Below, in pieces: positions 1 to 10,300 of a stretch of DNA of 64,000 nucleotides. The notes under the pieces were generated by a model. It was not told the DNA's origin, ran no database searches, and worked only from the letters and a program-made list of their open reading frames with translations. Both the position numbers and the translations under genes were made by a program. This DNA is from Pseudobacter sp. GTDB lineage: Bacteria > Bacteroidota > Bacteroidia > Chitinophagales > Chitinophagaceae. The DNA lies in contig JAFIGX010000022.1 of NCBI GenBank assembly GCA_017849455.1, positions 124,001 to 188,000 of the forward strand, in the 5' to 3' direction. Numbering within the stretch: the first letter of the stretch is position 1; every line of letters begins with the position of its first letter.

Positions 1-339
1 AGCACCATCAATAAACGCAGGCCCGTAAGTTCCGGCCCCGAACAACTGGTGAATGCCTGGATCAGTTACACTGCCGTACAGGGTTTATTGAAAGGTGCAG
101 GCATCGGGATCGGTGGTAATTACGCCTCCGGGAACCTGATCACCAATAATGCCGTGAATGGTCAATTCACGCTCCCTTCTTACACGGTACTGAATGCAAC
201 CCTTTTCTACAATGCAAAAACCTTTCGCATCGCAGTGAAAGTGGATAATTTAACGGACAAGAGATATTATAAAGGCTGGACCACCATGGAACCACAGATG
301 CTCCGGAGAGTATCGGCCACGATAGGGTTCAGGTTCTAA
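1..339 (+). CDS. TonB-dependent receptor, C-terminal fragment (cut by window edge)
   Basis: Only the last 112 codons lie in the window; the reading frame is open from base 1, so the gene starts upstream. The fragment has the alternating polar/hydrophobic strands of an outer-membrane beta-barrel, the typical phrase VKVDNLTDKRYYKGW, and ends in GFRF with a terminal aromatic residue, the usual outer-membrane insertion signal. The style (short last strands, ATLFYN, NLTDKRYY) is that of siderophore/ferrichrome-type receptors rather than of the SusC proteins elsewhere in this window. It would import an iron chelate or similar ligand using TonB energy. The ligand cannot be told from this fragment. 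A strong terminator follows directly after the stop codon. Confidence 0.8.
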   Translation, partial: STINKRRPVSSGPEQLVNAWISYTAVQGLLKGAGIGIGGNYASGNLITNNAVNGQFTLPSYTVLNATLFYNAKTFRIAVKVDNLTDKRYYKGWTTMEPQMLRRVSATIGFRF

Positions 340-341
340 AC

Positions 342-373
342 AAAAAAGCCCCGCAGGATTGCGGGGCTTTTTT
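342..373 (+). terminator. Rho-independent terminator after the TonB-dependent receptor
   Basis: An 8-bp GC-rich stem (GCCCCGCA at 348-355 with TGCGGGGC at 360-367) has a 4-base loop and is followed by six T. The six A before the stem pair with the T run, so it could also work on the minus strand. It sits a few bases after the receptor stop codon. Confidence 0.92.
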
Positions 374-491
374 ATTGTACAAATTTTCAGATCATGAATA
401 ATTAACCGTCGAATAATTACCTATCCTACCAGCGAACTCTGCAAAAATCGGTAAATTAGTGTGTGTACTATTCTACATTCAATTTATCGCC

Positions 492-959
492 ATGGTACTG
501 ATCGATCTCCACGTGAATGGGAGAGTCTTTCATATCGACACAGATCCCGCCACTCCTTTATTATATGTGTTGAGGAACCAACTGGCATTGAACGGGCCCA
601 GGTATGGGTGCGGCCTACAGCAATGTGGGGCCTGCATGGTGCTGATCGATGGCAGGGCCGAGCCAGGTTGTATGCTGCCTGTGCAGGCTGTAAAAAATAA
701 AAAGATCGTAACCCTGGAAGGACTGGCGAATAGCAACAACCATTTACACCCGGTACAGGAAGCATTTGTACAGGAACAGGCAGCCCAGTGCGGATACTGC
801 CTTAATGGAATGGTGATCTCAGCCGTTTCATTACTGGACCAACATCCCAATCCCGATGATGCCACCATTCGCGCCGGCCTTCAACGATGCCTTTGCCGTT
901 GCGGTACCCAGTCGAGGATCATGAAGGCTGTTAAACTCGCTGCCGCTAAGATGAAATAG
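492..959 (+). CDS. (2Fe-2S) subunit of a molybdenum hydroxylase (isoquinoline 1-oxidoreductase alpha type)
   Basis: Small iron-sulfur subunit of a xanthine-dehydrogenase-family enzyme, 155 residues, the normal size for this subunit. The N-terminal plant-type ferredoxin domain carries the first cluster ligands C40, C45, C48 and C60 (GCGLQQCGAC...C). The C-terminal four-helix domain carries the second cluster (C100-x2-C103 and C135-R-C137). It passes electrons from the molybdopterin subunit encoded 39 bases downstream. An in-frame GTG at 459 would add 11 residues before the ferredoxin strand; the ATG at 492 gives the family's usual start (MVLIDLHVNG). There is no FAD subunit gene here, as in the isoquinoline/aldehyde oxidoreductase branch, which often uses a cytochrome c acceptor. 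The substrate is unknown. Confidence 0.9.
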   Translation: MVLIDLHVNGRVFHIDTDPATPLLYVLRNQLALNGPRYGCGLQQCGACMVLIDGRAEPGCMLPVQAVKNKKIVTLEGLANSNNHLHPVQEAFVQEQAAQCGYCLNGMVISAVSLLDQHPNPDDATIRAGLQRCLCRCGTQSRIMKAVKLAAAKMK

Positions 960-998
960 AACGATGCATGCTGCTGCACGTCATGTAACATTATTTAT

Positions 999-3170
999 AT
1001 GCACACTTCAAGAAGAGATTTTATCAGATCTACCGGATGCCTCACCATCGGTTTCTGTCTGGGCAAGTGGTCCCTTGCCGAATCAGTTCCCTTTGCACAG
1101 GAGTTACCTTCCGGCCTTCGGATGAACGACAGGATCAATGCCTGGCTGGAAGTGCTGGCCGATGGCCGCGTGCGGGTCTTCACAGGCAAGCTGGAACTCG
1201 GACAAGGTATCCGTACTGCCATTGCACAGGTAGCCGCTGAAGAGCTCGATCTCGAGATGCAACAGGTAGAAGTGAAACTCGTGGAGACAGGCATCACTCC
1301 CAATGAAGGATATACTGCCGGCAGCGCATCCATCGAGAACAGCGCCATGTCGGTACGATATGCCGCTGCCGCTGCCCGGCAAAAACTGATGGAAATGGCA
1401 TCACAAAAACTGGGCATTCCTCCGGCACAACTCCAGATGATGCACGGCGTCATCAGCCCGCTGGCCGGTGGCCGGAGCGTGAATTTTGCAGAGCTGCTGA
1501 ATGGCCAACAATTGACGGATGAAGTGCGGCAGCCCGTTCCTCTCAAACCAAAAGATCAATACCGTCTCGTTGGCAAAGCCATTCCCCGCGATGATATCGG
1601 CAGGATGGTGCTCGGTGAACCTGTCTATGTGCAGGACCTTCGTTTTCCAGGCATGGTGCATGCACGCATCGTGCATCCTCCCAATTACCAGGCAAAACTT
1701 TTGCAATTCGATGAAGCATCGATCAGGAAAAGATTTCCCGGTTTGCTGAAAATAGTGGTGAATGGAAGTTTCCTCGGTGTGATCGCTGCCGATGAATACA
1801 AGACTATGCAGGCACAGCAGGCGCTACAGCAAAATGCCAGGTGGTCGGCGCCGGATAAGCTGCTTTCACTCAATGGGCCTTCACTGATCGATCATATCAT
1901 TAGCCTGCCAACAAAAACCGAGCAGGTGCACAAAAAGGGAACGATCGATGGCAATGCAGGCATGACCCTGCAGGCACGCTATTTCAAACCGTATATCATG
2001 CATGGCTCCATCGGCCCATCCTGCGCAGTGGCGTTATATGACAAGGATACACTGCACGTGTGGTCGCACAGCCAGGGCGTATATCCGCTCCGTGATGTGT
2101 TGGCCACACTCGTTGGATTGCCGGCCGATAATGTTCATGTGACCGGAGTTCCCGGCTCCGGATGTTATGGACATAACGGGGCAGATGATGTGGCGGCAGA
2201 AGCAGCCTTGCTCGCCAGGGCATATCCCGGAAAACATATCAGGCTCCAATGGTCGAGGGAAGATGAGCATTGCTGGGAGCCTTATGGCAGCGCCATGATC
2301 ATGGATACAAGTGCAAGGCTCGACAGCAACGGAAAGATCACCGATTGGAAATATGAACTTTGGTCCGACACACATGGCACCAGGCCGGGAGGCAATGTGG
2401 CCAATCTCCTGCCTGCGCATTTTCTGGAAAAACCGTTCCCGGGAAAGGTTTCAGGTTTTAGTGGCGGAGCTTACAGGAATGCACAACCGTATTATAAAAT
2501 ACCCAACCAGGATGTACAGGTACATTTTTTCAATGGCCCGCTGAGAGTGTCTTCCCTCCGTGGATTGGGCGCTTACGCCAATATCTTCGCCATCGAATCC
2601 TTTATGGATGAGCTGGCAGAGAAAGCCGGTAAAGATCCTTACCAGTTCAGGATAGAACACCTCGAAGATGAACGGGCGCGGGAAGTGATCAGCCGGTTGC
2701 GCGGAATGGTACAGGAACTTCCCGGAACAGGCGCCGGCATAGCTTTCTCGAGGTATAAGAATGCAGCTTCCTATTGTGCGGTGGCCGCGAGGGTAAGGGT
2801 AGATATGAAGAAAAGATCGGTGCAGGTAGAAAAAATGTGGGCCGTGATCGATGCAGGGGAAACGATCAATACCGATGGGCTGAAAAATCAAACGGAGGGC
2901 GGGATGGTCCAGTCGGCCAGTTGGACCATCCTGGAAGAAGTCAAATTCGATCAGCTGCATATTACCAGCCGCAACTGGGATTCATATCCCATCTTCCGGT
3001 TCCAGCAAGTACCTGAAGTGGAGGTAACCATCATCGACCGCCCTAAAGAAGAAGCATTGGGCGCCGGTGAAGCGGCCCAGGGCCCTGCTGCTGCGGCTAT
3101 TGCCAATGCTGTATACCGGGCATGCGGCAAAAGGATCAGGCATTTACCATTGGTGATACCGATTACGTAA
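999..3170 (+). CDS. Molybdopterin-binding catalytic subunit of a molybdenum hydroxylase (isoquinoline 1-oxidoreductase beta type)
   Basis: Large subunit, 723 residues, of the xanthine dehydrogenase family. The N-terminus has a twin-arginine signal (SRRDFIR, residues 4-10, then a hydrophobic stretch), so the folded holoenzyme is probably exported together with the small subunit. The middle and C-terminal parts hold the molybdopterin-cytosine-dinucleotide binding regions. The glycine-rich segment GAGEAAQGPAAAA near residue 690 contains the conserved catalytic glutamate (E691). It should hydroxylate a heterocycle or oxidise an aldehyde with water as oxygen donor; the substrate cannot be read from sequence. 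It forms a two-gene operon with the 2Fe-2S gene upstream. No XdhC-type maturation gene is seen in the window. Confidence 0.88.
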   Translation: MHTSRRDFIRSTGCLTIGFCLGKWSLAESVPFAQELPSGLRMNDRINAWLEVLADGRVRVFTGKLELGQGIRTAIAQVAAEELDLEMQQVEVKLVETGITPNEGYTAGSASIENSAMSVRYAAAAARQKLMEMASQKLGIPPAQLQMMHGVISPLAGGRSVNFAELLNGQQLTDEVRQPVPLKPKDQYRLVGKAIPRDDIGRMVLGEPVYVQDLRFPGMVHARIVHPPNYQAKLLQFDEASIRKRFPGLLKIVVNGSFLGVIAADEYKTMQAQQALQQNARWSAPDKLLSLNGPSLIDHIISLPTKTEQVHKKGTIDGNAGMTLQARYFKPYIMHGSIGPSCAVALYDKDTLHVWSHSQGVYPLRDVLATLVGLPADNVHVTGVPGSGCYGHNGADDVAAEAALLARAYPGKHIRLQWSREDEHCWEPYGSAMIMDTSARLDSNGKITDWKYELWSDTHGTRPGGNVANLLPAHFLEKPFPGKVSGFSGGAYRNAQPYYKIPNQDVQVHFFNGPLRVSSLRGLGAYANIFAIESFMDELAEKAGKDPYQFRIEHLEDERAREVISRLRGMVQELPGTGAGIAFSRYKNAASYCAVAARVRVDMKKRSVQVEKMWAVIDAGETINTDGLKNQTEGGMVQSASWTILEEVKFDQLHITSRNWDSYPIFRFQQVPEVEVTIIDRPKEEALGAGEAAQGPAAAAIANAVYRACGKRIRHLPLVIPIT

Positions 3171-3204
3171 AACTTTTATCGGTTATACATTAATGTTATG
3201 CTAT

Positions 3205-5259
3205 CTATTTTAAAGCGTTCACACTATATGTTTTCCTGCCCGGCCCTACTCCCGTGATCGTCAGTTTCTTCCAGCCTGGAGGCAATACAGACTTCAATTG
3301 TTGTATTCCTGTAGGAGTTATATCGAGTCCGCCGAAACCCATGATCACGGATTGCAGGATCCCTCCTGCTCCTGTGGCGAAATACGGATTGGCGCCTCCT
3401 TTCGTTTCAGCGATCACCCGGAAAGGAGGATTGAGGTTGGGAAGGTAGGCATCTTTGAACCAATGCCAGGCTTTCTCACCGTCTCCCAAACGGGCATACA
3501 ATAAAGCGAAAACGGCCTGCGTCATGGCGGGTGTGCCTTCATCGGGGACCCTCATCCCATAATATTCCAGGTCTTTGCGGACCTGATCGGGGCTGGTGAT
3601 CTCTTTCAACGGATAGGCGAGCAGGTTCACATCGGCCTGTTTGATGCCTTCTCCTTTATAGGTGGCATGTTCTTTCGTTACTCCATTCTCCATTTTCAGT
3701 ATTGGGATATTGTTGGCAACCTGCATCCAATCAGGATCGGCTGCCATGCCCAATACCTTTGCCGCCTGCGTGGCATATTGCAGGTTCGCTTTGGCGGCAG
3801 CGTTGGTAAAGGCATTGTTATCTACATTCTCCGCCCATTCATCGGCAGCCACTACATTTTTAATATCGTAACTCCCAGGCCCGTTTCGCTCTACACGGCT
3901 GGCCCAGAAATCGGCCGTCTCTTTCAGGATGGGCCATCCCTTTTCGCGCAGCCATGATTTGTCTTGCGTTACCAGGTAATAATTCCACGCTGCCAGCGCT
4001 ACGTCGGCCGTGATATGATGTTCGAAAGGACCGCTCAAGGCCCATACCGGCGTTTCTTCCACGCCTGTCTCCGCACTTTCCCAGGGGAACATGGCGCCTT
4101 TGAAACCTTTGGAAAAAGCATTTCTCCTGGCTGCATTCAGTCGCAGGTAGCGGTATTCGATCATGCTTTTTGCCAGTTCGGGCCGCATCACCAGCAGGGC
4201 GGGATACATCCATAGCTCTGCATCCCAGAATACATGGCCGTTATAGCCAAGGCCGCTCAATCCCATAGGTGATGGGGAGAAGGCGGTCCCTTCGCGCACG
4301 AAAGAATATAAATGATAGAGCATACTATGTATATCCTGTTGCGACTGTTCATCGCCTTCCACCTGGATATCGCTTTTCCATAATTCATTCCATGCCTGTT
4401 GATGAAATTGCAGCAGGCGCTCACGACCTTCGAGCTTTGCATAGATGGTGAGCCGTTCGGCTTCATTCAGCGGATCGTCGTGATGGGCCGAAGTAATGGA
4501 AGATCCTGCCACTGAATAGGTATATGTTTCACCGGCCCTGATGGTCCGCGAAAATTTCATGAGGTGCATATTGTTGTCCCACATCTCATGGATCACCCTC
4601 GGTTCTTTTCCGTGGGTTTCGGGAAAGAGGAAAGTATTGGAGGCGCACATCGATAATTTGCCGGTGGGACTTTTCGCCTGCGAGCTAAGGAGGGAGATCA
4701 CCACATGCGGCCGGTCGATCTCATTGTAATAGTTCTGCACATCTTTCAGGGCATCGGGGGCCTGCATCACGGAGCTGCCGGTCATCATAAGGTCTTTCTT
4801 TGCCCGGATGCTAACGTCCATCAATACGGTAAATGGGAGATGGCGCAGGGAGTAATAGGTATATGACACACTTGCCTTATCGCCGATATCGAAAGAGCAG
4901 GTGAACTGCGCTTTTCGCATATCCAGTTCCTGCTTCATGTTCCGGATATTCTGCCGGCTGGTCCTTCGTCCATCGATCTCGAGGTACATATTGAGCAGGT
5001 TGAAGGAACGTAGGAAATTGCTCACCCTTCCACGGCCGTACAGGTCGTAAGCCCCTGCCAGCACTACTTCTTTTACTTCGAAAGGTTCGGGTGATGAAAC
5101 GATACCGATCATACCATTGGCTACGGTAACGCCATAATAATGTGAAGGATCGATGGTATCTGCCCGGATGATCCAGGGGTCGATCGTTTGAGTAAGAGCG
5201 CTAACCGGTAAAACAACCGCGAATAGTATTCCGTGAAAGCAGGCAGATCGCTTTTTCAT
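3205..5259 (-). CDS. Secreted glycoside hydrolase family 65 protein (alpha-glucosidase type)
   Basis: Predicted 684-residue exported GH65 enzyme. The family acts on alpha-glucosides such as kojibiose, trehalose, maltose or nigerose, by phosphorolysis or hydrolysis. An N-terminal signal peptide (MKKRSACFHGILFAVVLP) is followed by the beta-sandwich domain and the (alpha/alpha)6 barrel with GYNGHVFWDAELWMYPALL and FPWESAETG motifs. The general-acid candidate is E474 in ADEWAENVDNNAFTNA. A second glutamate, E618 (VIAETKGG), lies where, as I recall, the hydrolysing kojibiosidases of Bacteroidota carry their general base. Together with export, this favours hydrolysis over phosphorolysis. A TTG at 5265 could add two residues; the ATG at 5259 is chosen. 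It converges tail to tail with the Mo hydroxylase genes and has no operon partner. Confidence 0.88.
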   Translation of the reverse strand: MKKRSACFHGILFAVVLPVSALTQTIDPWIIRADTIDPSHYYGVTVANGMIGIVSSPEPFEVKEVVLAGAYDLYGRGRVSNFLRSFNLLNMYLEIDGRRTSRQNIRNMKQELDMRKAQFTCSFDIGDKASVSYTYYSLRHLPFTVLMDVSIRAKKDLMMTGSSVMQAPDALKDVQNYYNEIDRPHVVISLLSSQAKSPTGKLSMCASNTFLFPETHGKEPRVIHEMWDNNMHLMKFSRTIRAGETYTYSVAGSSITSAHHDDPLNEAERLTIYAKLEGRERLLQFHQQAWNELWKSDIQVEGDEQSQQDIHSMLYHLYSFVREGTAFSPSPMGLSGLGYNGHVFWDAELWMYPALLVMRPELAKSMIEYRYLRLNAARRNAFSKGFKGAMFPWESAETGVEETPVWALSGPFEHHITADVALAAWNYYLVTQDKSWLREKGWPILKETADFWASRVERNGPGSYDIKNVVAADEWAENVDNNAFTNAAAKANLQYATQAAKVLGMAADPDWMQVANNIPILKMENGVTKEHATYKGEGIKQADVNLLAYPLKEITSPDQVRKDLEYYGMRVPDEGTPAMTQAVFALLYARLGDGEKAWHWFKDAYLPNLNPPFRVIAETKGGANPYFATGAGGILQSVIMGFGGLDITPTGIQQLKSVLPPGWKKLTITGVGPGRKTYSVNALK

Positions 5260-5592
5260 TTGCAAAGGATTAGTCTTTACAAATTACGAAATTTGCATGG
5301 TTCGCAATAAACTTCCTGGCTGTAGCTGGCAAAGTCTCCAATTACTAACTGTATACAATAACCGCTTTATTTAACCTTATTCACTACTGCTATTTTGGTC
5401 GAACGGGCATCCTGAAAAAGCAGGGCATGGGGATAATTTTAATCCGCACATTATCTTTTCCCATTCAAATTTAATTTTTTGCAAAATCGTTTTTTTACTG
5501 GGAAAAACAGCTATTTTTGGTAGGAGCACTTTGATCTTCCCGCCAGGCGGGACCTGTTCCTTAACATCTTTTTTCAACCATTGCCAGGCGCC
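5260..5592. promoter_or_regulatory. Divergent intergenic region between GH65 and the ECF sigma gene
   Basis: About 330 AT-rich bases without a credible gene; a 66-codon open frame on the minus strand lacks any coding character. The region must carry the promoters of both flanking genes. On the plus strand TATTTTTG (5512-5519) matches the Bacteroidota -7 box TAnnTTTG, but no -33 box is found at the right spacing. On the minus strand TAATTTG about 25 bases before the GH65 start, with a TTG 18 bases further up, is a weak candidate. A GC-rich palindrome, TCCCGCCAGGCGGGA (5538-5552), lies in the likely leader of the sigma gene. Confidence 0.45.
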
Positions 5593-6156
5593 ATGTTTGC
5601 CAATTCTTCACCTAACAGGGAATCATTTTTATCCTTGCAGAAGGATGAGGCAGCCGCTTTTGAAGAATTGTATAAAACATATTGGTACAGATTATATTGC
5701 GTGGCCCGCAGGCAAACCTCCTCCCCACAGGACGCAGAAGAACTGGTACAAGCCCTGTTTGAAAAGATCTGGAAGAACAGGGCCAGCCTAACCGTCAAAA
5801 GCTGGGGGCCTTTCCTCGCCATCTCTTTAAGGAACCTGATCATTGATTTTCAACGCCGCCAGGCTGTCCAAAAGAAATTTCTTCAACAATACCGCTCATC
5901 CCCTGTTACGGGCATGCCGGAAGATGAACTGCAACAGGAACAATTACAGGAGATCATCGAAACGCATTTGCAGGAATTGCCCCAGAAAACCCAGGACATC
6001 TTCAAACTCAGCCGCTTCGAGCATAAGTCTGTCAAGGAGATAGCCGGCAGCATGCAGCTTACCGAAAAAGCCGTGGAGTACCATATCACCAAATCCATCA
6101 AGTTGCTCCGCCATTATCTCCGCGAGCATCTCTCGATTTTTCTTCATTTCCTTTAG
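5593..6156 (+). CDS. RNA polymerase ECF sigma factor (SusC/FecR-linked type)
   Basis: Sigma-70 factor of the extracytoplasmic function class, 187 residues. Region 2 spans about residues 20-90 (FEELYKTYWYRLYCVARRQ ... NLIIDFQRRQ), and region 4 about 120-180 with a helix-turn-helix (KSVKEIAGSMQLTEKAVEYH). It should direct RNA polymerase to the SusC/SusD operon just downstream when the receptor signals that its glycan is present. The ATG at 5593 fits better than an in-frame TTG four codons earlier. The next gene is its FecR anti-sigma factor, the classical order sigma, anti-sigma, SusC with STN domain, SusD. Confidence 0.92.
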   Translation: MFANSSPNRESFLSLQKDEAAAFEELYKTYWYRLYCVARRQTSSPQDAEELVQALFEKIWKNRASLTVKSWGPFLAISLRNLIIDFQRRQAVQKKFLQQYRSSPVTGMPEDELQQEQLQEIIETHLQELPQKTQDIFKLSRFEHKSVKEIAGSMQLTEKAVEYHITKSIKLLRHYLREHLSIFLHFL

Positions 6157-6197
6157 GGATCGGTTTCACTCATTCGTCTATTATATAAAACCACTCC

Positions 6198-7241
6198 TTG
6201 AACCAATCGAGCATCGACATCCTGTTGCAGAAATATCTTTCGGGCGAATGCACGGAAGAGGAAGAGAAGATCGTACTGGAATGGTATGAAAAGCTCATCA
6301 GCAAGAGCGAGCTCCACCTGCCGGAAACGGAAAAGTCGCAGATTGAATCGAGGCTGTGGCAGGCCATTCAAAAGAATGTACAGGATGAGGTAGTGTCTGC
6401 CCGCGGAAAGGGCTCCGTTATTCCGCTGAAAACCCGTACCTGGCTTCGTATTGCCGCTGCTGCCTGCATCCTGGCCCTTACTGTGGCCGGCATTGTATTA
6501 TTCCGGAACAGGCCCGCCGGCCCTCATCCAACGGCTGTGATAGACAAGAAAGCCAGTTATACCAGGATGATCAATGAAACGGCTGCGGAAAAAAAACTGG
6601 TTTTGTCGGATGGTACGATGATCATCTTGCAGCCCGGTGCTTCTGTTGACTATCCTCCTGTATTCACCGGCGATTCAAGGGAGGTCTATCTCGCCGGAAG
6701 CGCCTTTTTCCAGGTTCATCATGATCCGAAAAAACGTTTCAGGGTATTGAGCGGTGCATTGACGACGGAAGTGTTAGGCACCACCTTCAATATTGTTCAG
6801 CATAAAACTTCTTCGCGCATAGAAGTGGCTGTAGTGACCGGGAAAGTATGGGTGTTCAGCCAGGAGGGGAAAGAGAGCGACAGCATTATCCTTACACCCA
6901 ACAAAAAAGCCATATTCAATACAGCTACCAGACAGTTCACAACGGGCCTCGTCGCTAATCCTCAACCGCTGCTGAAAACAGGAGTAACAGGCCCTGTCGA
7001 TGATGAAAACGCCAGTCGTCAATTCATTTTCGAAGATGAGCCGCTGCAGGTGGTATTGCAGGAATTGAGCAAGGCTTATGGGATCAGCATTACCACCGAC
7101 GATGAAAAGCTGGGCCAATACCATTTCACCGGCAATATTTCGAAGTATGACCTGTATAAACAATTGGATATTATTTGTCAATCGACCCAATCTGTTTTCG
7201 AGATCAAAGACACGCAAATCATTCTAAAGGAGAACAGGTGA
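6198..7241 (+). CDS. FecR-family anti-sigma factor
   Basis: Inner-membrane anti-sigma factor of 347 residues. The N-terminal about 85 residues are cytoplasmic (LLQKYLSGECTEEEEKIV is the usual opening). One transmembrane helix follows at about residues 90-110, then the periplasmic FecR domain (about 120-215, ending near VLGTTFNI and VAVVTGKVWV) and a C-terminal DUF4974 domain (about 265-345). It holds the sigma factor inactive and receives the signal from the STN domain of the SusC protein encoded next. No ATG fits; the start is TTG at 6198, just 11 bases after an in-frame stop, so this rare start appears to be real. It lies 41 bases after the sigma gene. Confidence 0.92.
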   Translation: MNQSSIDILLQKYLSGECTEEEEKIVLEWYEKLISKSELHLPETEKSQIESRLWQAIQKNVQDEVVSARGKGSVIPLKTRTWLRIAAAACILALTVAGIVLFRNRPAGPHPTAVIDKKASYTRMINETAAEKKLVLSDGTMIILQPGASVDYPPVFTGDSREVYLAGSAFFQVHHDPKKRFRVLSGALTTEVLGTTFNIVQHKTSSRIEVAVVTGKVWVFSQEGKESDSIILTPNKKAIFNTATRQFTTGLVANPQPLLKTGVTGPVDDENASRQFIFEDEPLQVVLQELSKAYGISITTDDEKLGQYHFTGNISKYDLYKQLDIICQSTQSVFEIKDTQIILKENR

Positions 7242-7374
7242 TCCGCTCATTTCTGTATCATCACCTGAATGCCCTGTAAAACAAAAATAACCGGGCCCAC
7301 TATCGGTGTGCCTGCTCAACAGTGGCCGATGCTACTGATGCGGTATACTATTATCAAAATCAAACAACTGTTTT

Positions 7375-10300
7375 ATGAGAAAAAGACGATTGCTTTTTTC
7401 TGTAACTGCCCGTTTGCTGGTATGGCAATTTGCGGTCATACTCAGCTTCACCGGCGCAGCCCATGCCAATGCACAGAATGTATTGGAGAAAAAAATAACG
7501 ATCAGCACCGAACAGGTGGAAGTAAAAAAATTGCTGCGTGAAATTCAACGGCAGACAGGTGTGGAATTCATTTACAGCAGTGATGTCATCAATGCGAATA
7601 AAAAAGTTTCCTGTAGGCTGATCAATAAGAAGCTGGCCGATTTCTTCTCCACTGTTTTAACTCCACTGGGCATTTTGTACAGTGTGATCGATGAGAAACA
7701 GATCCTGCTGATCAATGCTCCGGGGACCAGCAAAAAAACAACCGAAGTTACCAATAGCTATGTGCCTGCGCCACCCGTGAGAGTGACCGGTATTGTCATG
7801 AACGATAAAGGCATTCCGATGGGCGGCGTGACCGTCGTAGTACGGGGAGCCGGCGTAAGCACCATGACCGACGATGCAGGCAGGTTCAACGTCGATGCCC
7901 CCTATGCCGATGCTACGGTGGTCTTTTCTTTCATCGGCTATCAATCGCAGGAAATCCCCCTCCAGGGAAAGACCTCACTTACCATCACTTTAAAGGAAGA
8001 TGCCCAAAACCTGAAAGATGTTGTGGTAGTGGGTTATGGCACTCAAAAGAAAGTAACGGTCACAGGGGCTATCTCCGCCATCTCATCGAGAGACCTTCAG
8101 CAAAGCCCCACCGCCAATTTAACGAATGCGCTGGCAGGCCGGCTTCCTGGTCTGAATGTGAACCAGTTCGCCGGCGGTGAGCCCGGTGTGGATATCAGCG
8201 ATATCTATATACGGGGTATCGGCACTTATGGCAATGCCAGACCGATCGTTATCGTTGATGGCGTGGAGCGCTCACTGAATTACCTGAGCGCCGACGAGAT
8301 CGAGAGCTTCACCATCCTGAAAGATGCTTCTTCAACAGCAGTATTTGGCGTACGCGGCGCCAATGGTGTGATCATCATCACTACCAAAAGAGGAAAGGCA
8401 TCCGAAAAGGCCAGCCTCAATTTCAAAGCATCGACCGGCATCAATAAGCCTATCCATTTTCCCGAATACCTGGGCTCTGCCGATTATGCCATGCTCTACA
8501 ATGAGGCAACCATCAACGATAACCCAGGCGTTAACCCATCCAACCTGGTCCTGTTTTCCAACCAACAGATCGAGAACTTCAGAAAGGCGAAGGGCGATAA
8601 TTCCGACGGGTTGGGGTACAATCTCAATTATTTCGATTATGCCTTCAAACCCGGCATCCAGCAGGATTACAGCCTCAGCATCCAGGGCGGCAGCAACAAG
8701 GCCCGGTATTTTATCATGGGCAATTATTTCCAACAGAATGGCAATTACAATCATACCGTCAATGGTGACTATAAGACCCAGGCCATTTTCAAACGCTATA
8801 ATTTCAGATCGAATATAGATGTAGATATCACCAATGCATTGTATGCGCGTTTGGATCTCGGCGCACGCATCACCGACCGCAATGCACCTGGCACTACCGC
8901 AGGCAGGGTCATCGAGATCGCCAATACACAACCACCTATTTACCCCATCATGGTCGAGAAGAACGACAACCCGGCCAACCTCCCCTACAATGTGAAATTC
9001 CCGGACGGTATGTTGTTCGGTACTCAAACCTACCGTTTCAATATGCTGGGTGAATTGTCGAAGACCGGATATCTCAATGAACGTAATAATTATCTCGACG
9101 GAACTTTCACGATGGGTTACAGGCTCGATGCCCTTACCAAGGGATTAAAGATCGAAGGCTCTTTCTCGTACGACAGGCAGGGCGGGTACTGGATCACGCG
9201 GTCAGTGCCCACCGAATCCGATGGCTACAGGACCTATTCCGGTTATGCCACCTTTTTCCCGGCAGAGGGGGTTGATGTATATATGCGTGGTGGGCATTAT
9301 ACAGGTGCATACAACAGCCCCAGAAGGACAACAGATAATACGATGGGCAATAAATACGACCGCAATGATGACCTGGGACGCACTTTCTATCAAATCAAAC
9401 TGGATTATAACCGGTCCTTCGGTCAACATGCCGTATCCGGGCTGGTCCTGGGCAACCGTTCCATCAGGATAAAAAATGGAGAGGTCCCTTTTTCTTACCA
9501 GGGCATCTCCGCAAGAGCTACCTACAATTATGATCAGCGCTACCTCGCGGAGTTCAACCTGGGATACAACGGTTCGGAAAATTTTGCGCCAGGCAGACGA
9601 TATGGAACATTTCCCGCTGCAGCGATCGGGTGGATCGCTACCAATGAAAAGTTCATGAGCCGTACGCAAGGGTGGTTGAATCTTTTAAAGGTGAGGGCTT
9701 CCATTGGTCTGGTAGGTAATGACCAGGCAGGCACCAATCCCAGCGATAACCGTTTCGGATACCTGCAATTTTATAATAACTCATCGGGAGACTGGTATAA
9801 TTTCGGATCGCAGAATAATACCCGTATCGAAGGTATCCGGGAAGGCAAACTGGCCAATCCGCTGCTGACATGGGAAAAAGCCAGGAAGATCAATGTAGGA
9901 TTGGATATGGAATTCTTCAGGCGAAGACTTTCCTTTACGATCGATTTCTTCCTCGAACATCGCTACGATATCATCACCGATGTGAGCCCATCAGACAGAC
10001 AGGGCTTCCCCACCCTCGTTGGCGCCAACGCTCCATTGCTGAACCTGGGCATTGTCGACAATAAAGGATTCGATCTGGAAATTGCCTGGTCCGATAAGAT
10101 CGGAAAGGATTTCACCTATTCTATCAGGCCCAATTTCTCATTCGCACGCAACAAGATCGTTTACCAGCGTGAAGTGCTTCGCCAATATGCATGGCAATCA
10201 CGCACCGGCCGGCCGGTTGGCCAGCCCTTCGTATTTATTTTCGATGGCTTCGTGGGCAGCCAGAAAGAAGCGGATGACCTGAACGCGAGGAATAATGGTA

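Noticed and set aside
5377..5577. Minus-strand open frame of 66 codons between GH65 and the sigma gene
   Set aside because: The composition is AT-rich non-coding and it covers the promoter region of the sigma gene.
8332..9027. Long minus-strand open frame inside the STN-SusC gene
   Set aside because: It is a shadow frame of the SusC gene with no recognisable domain.
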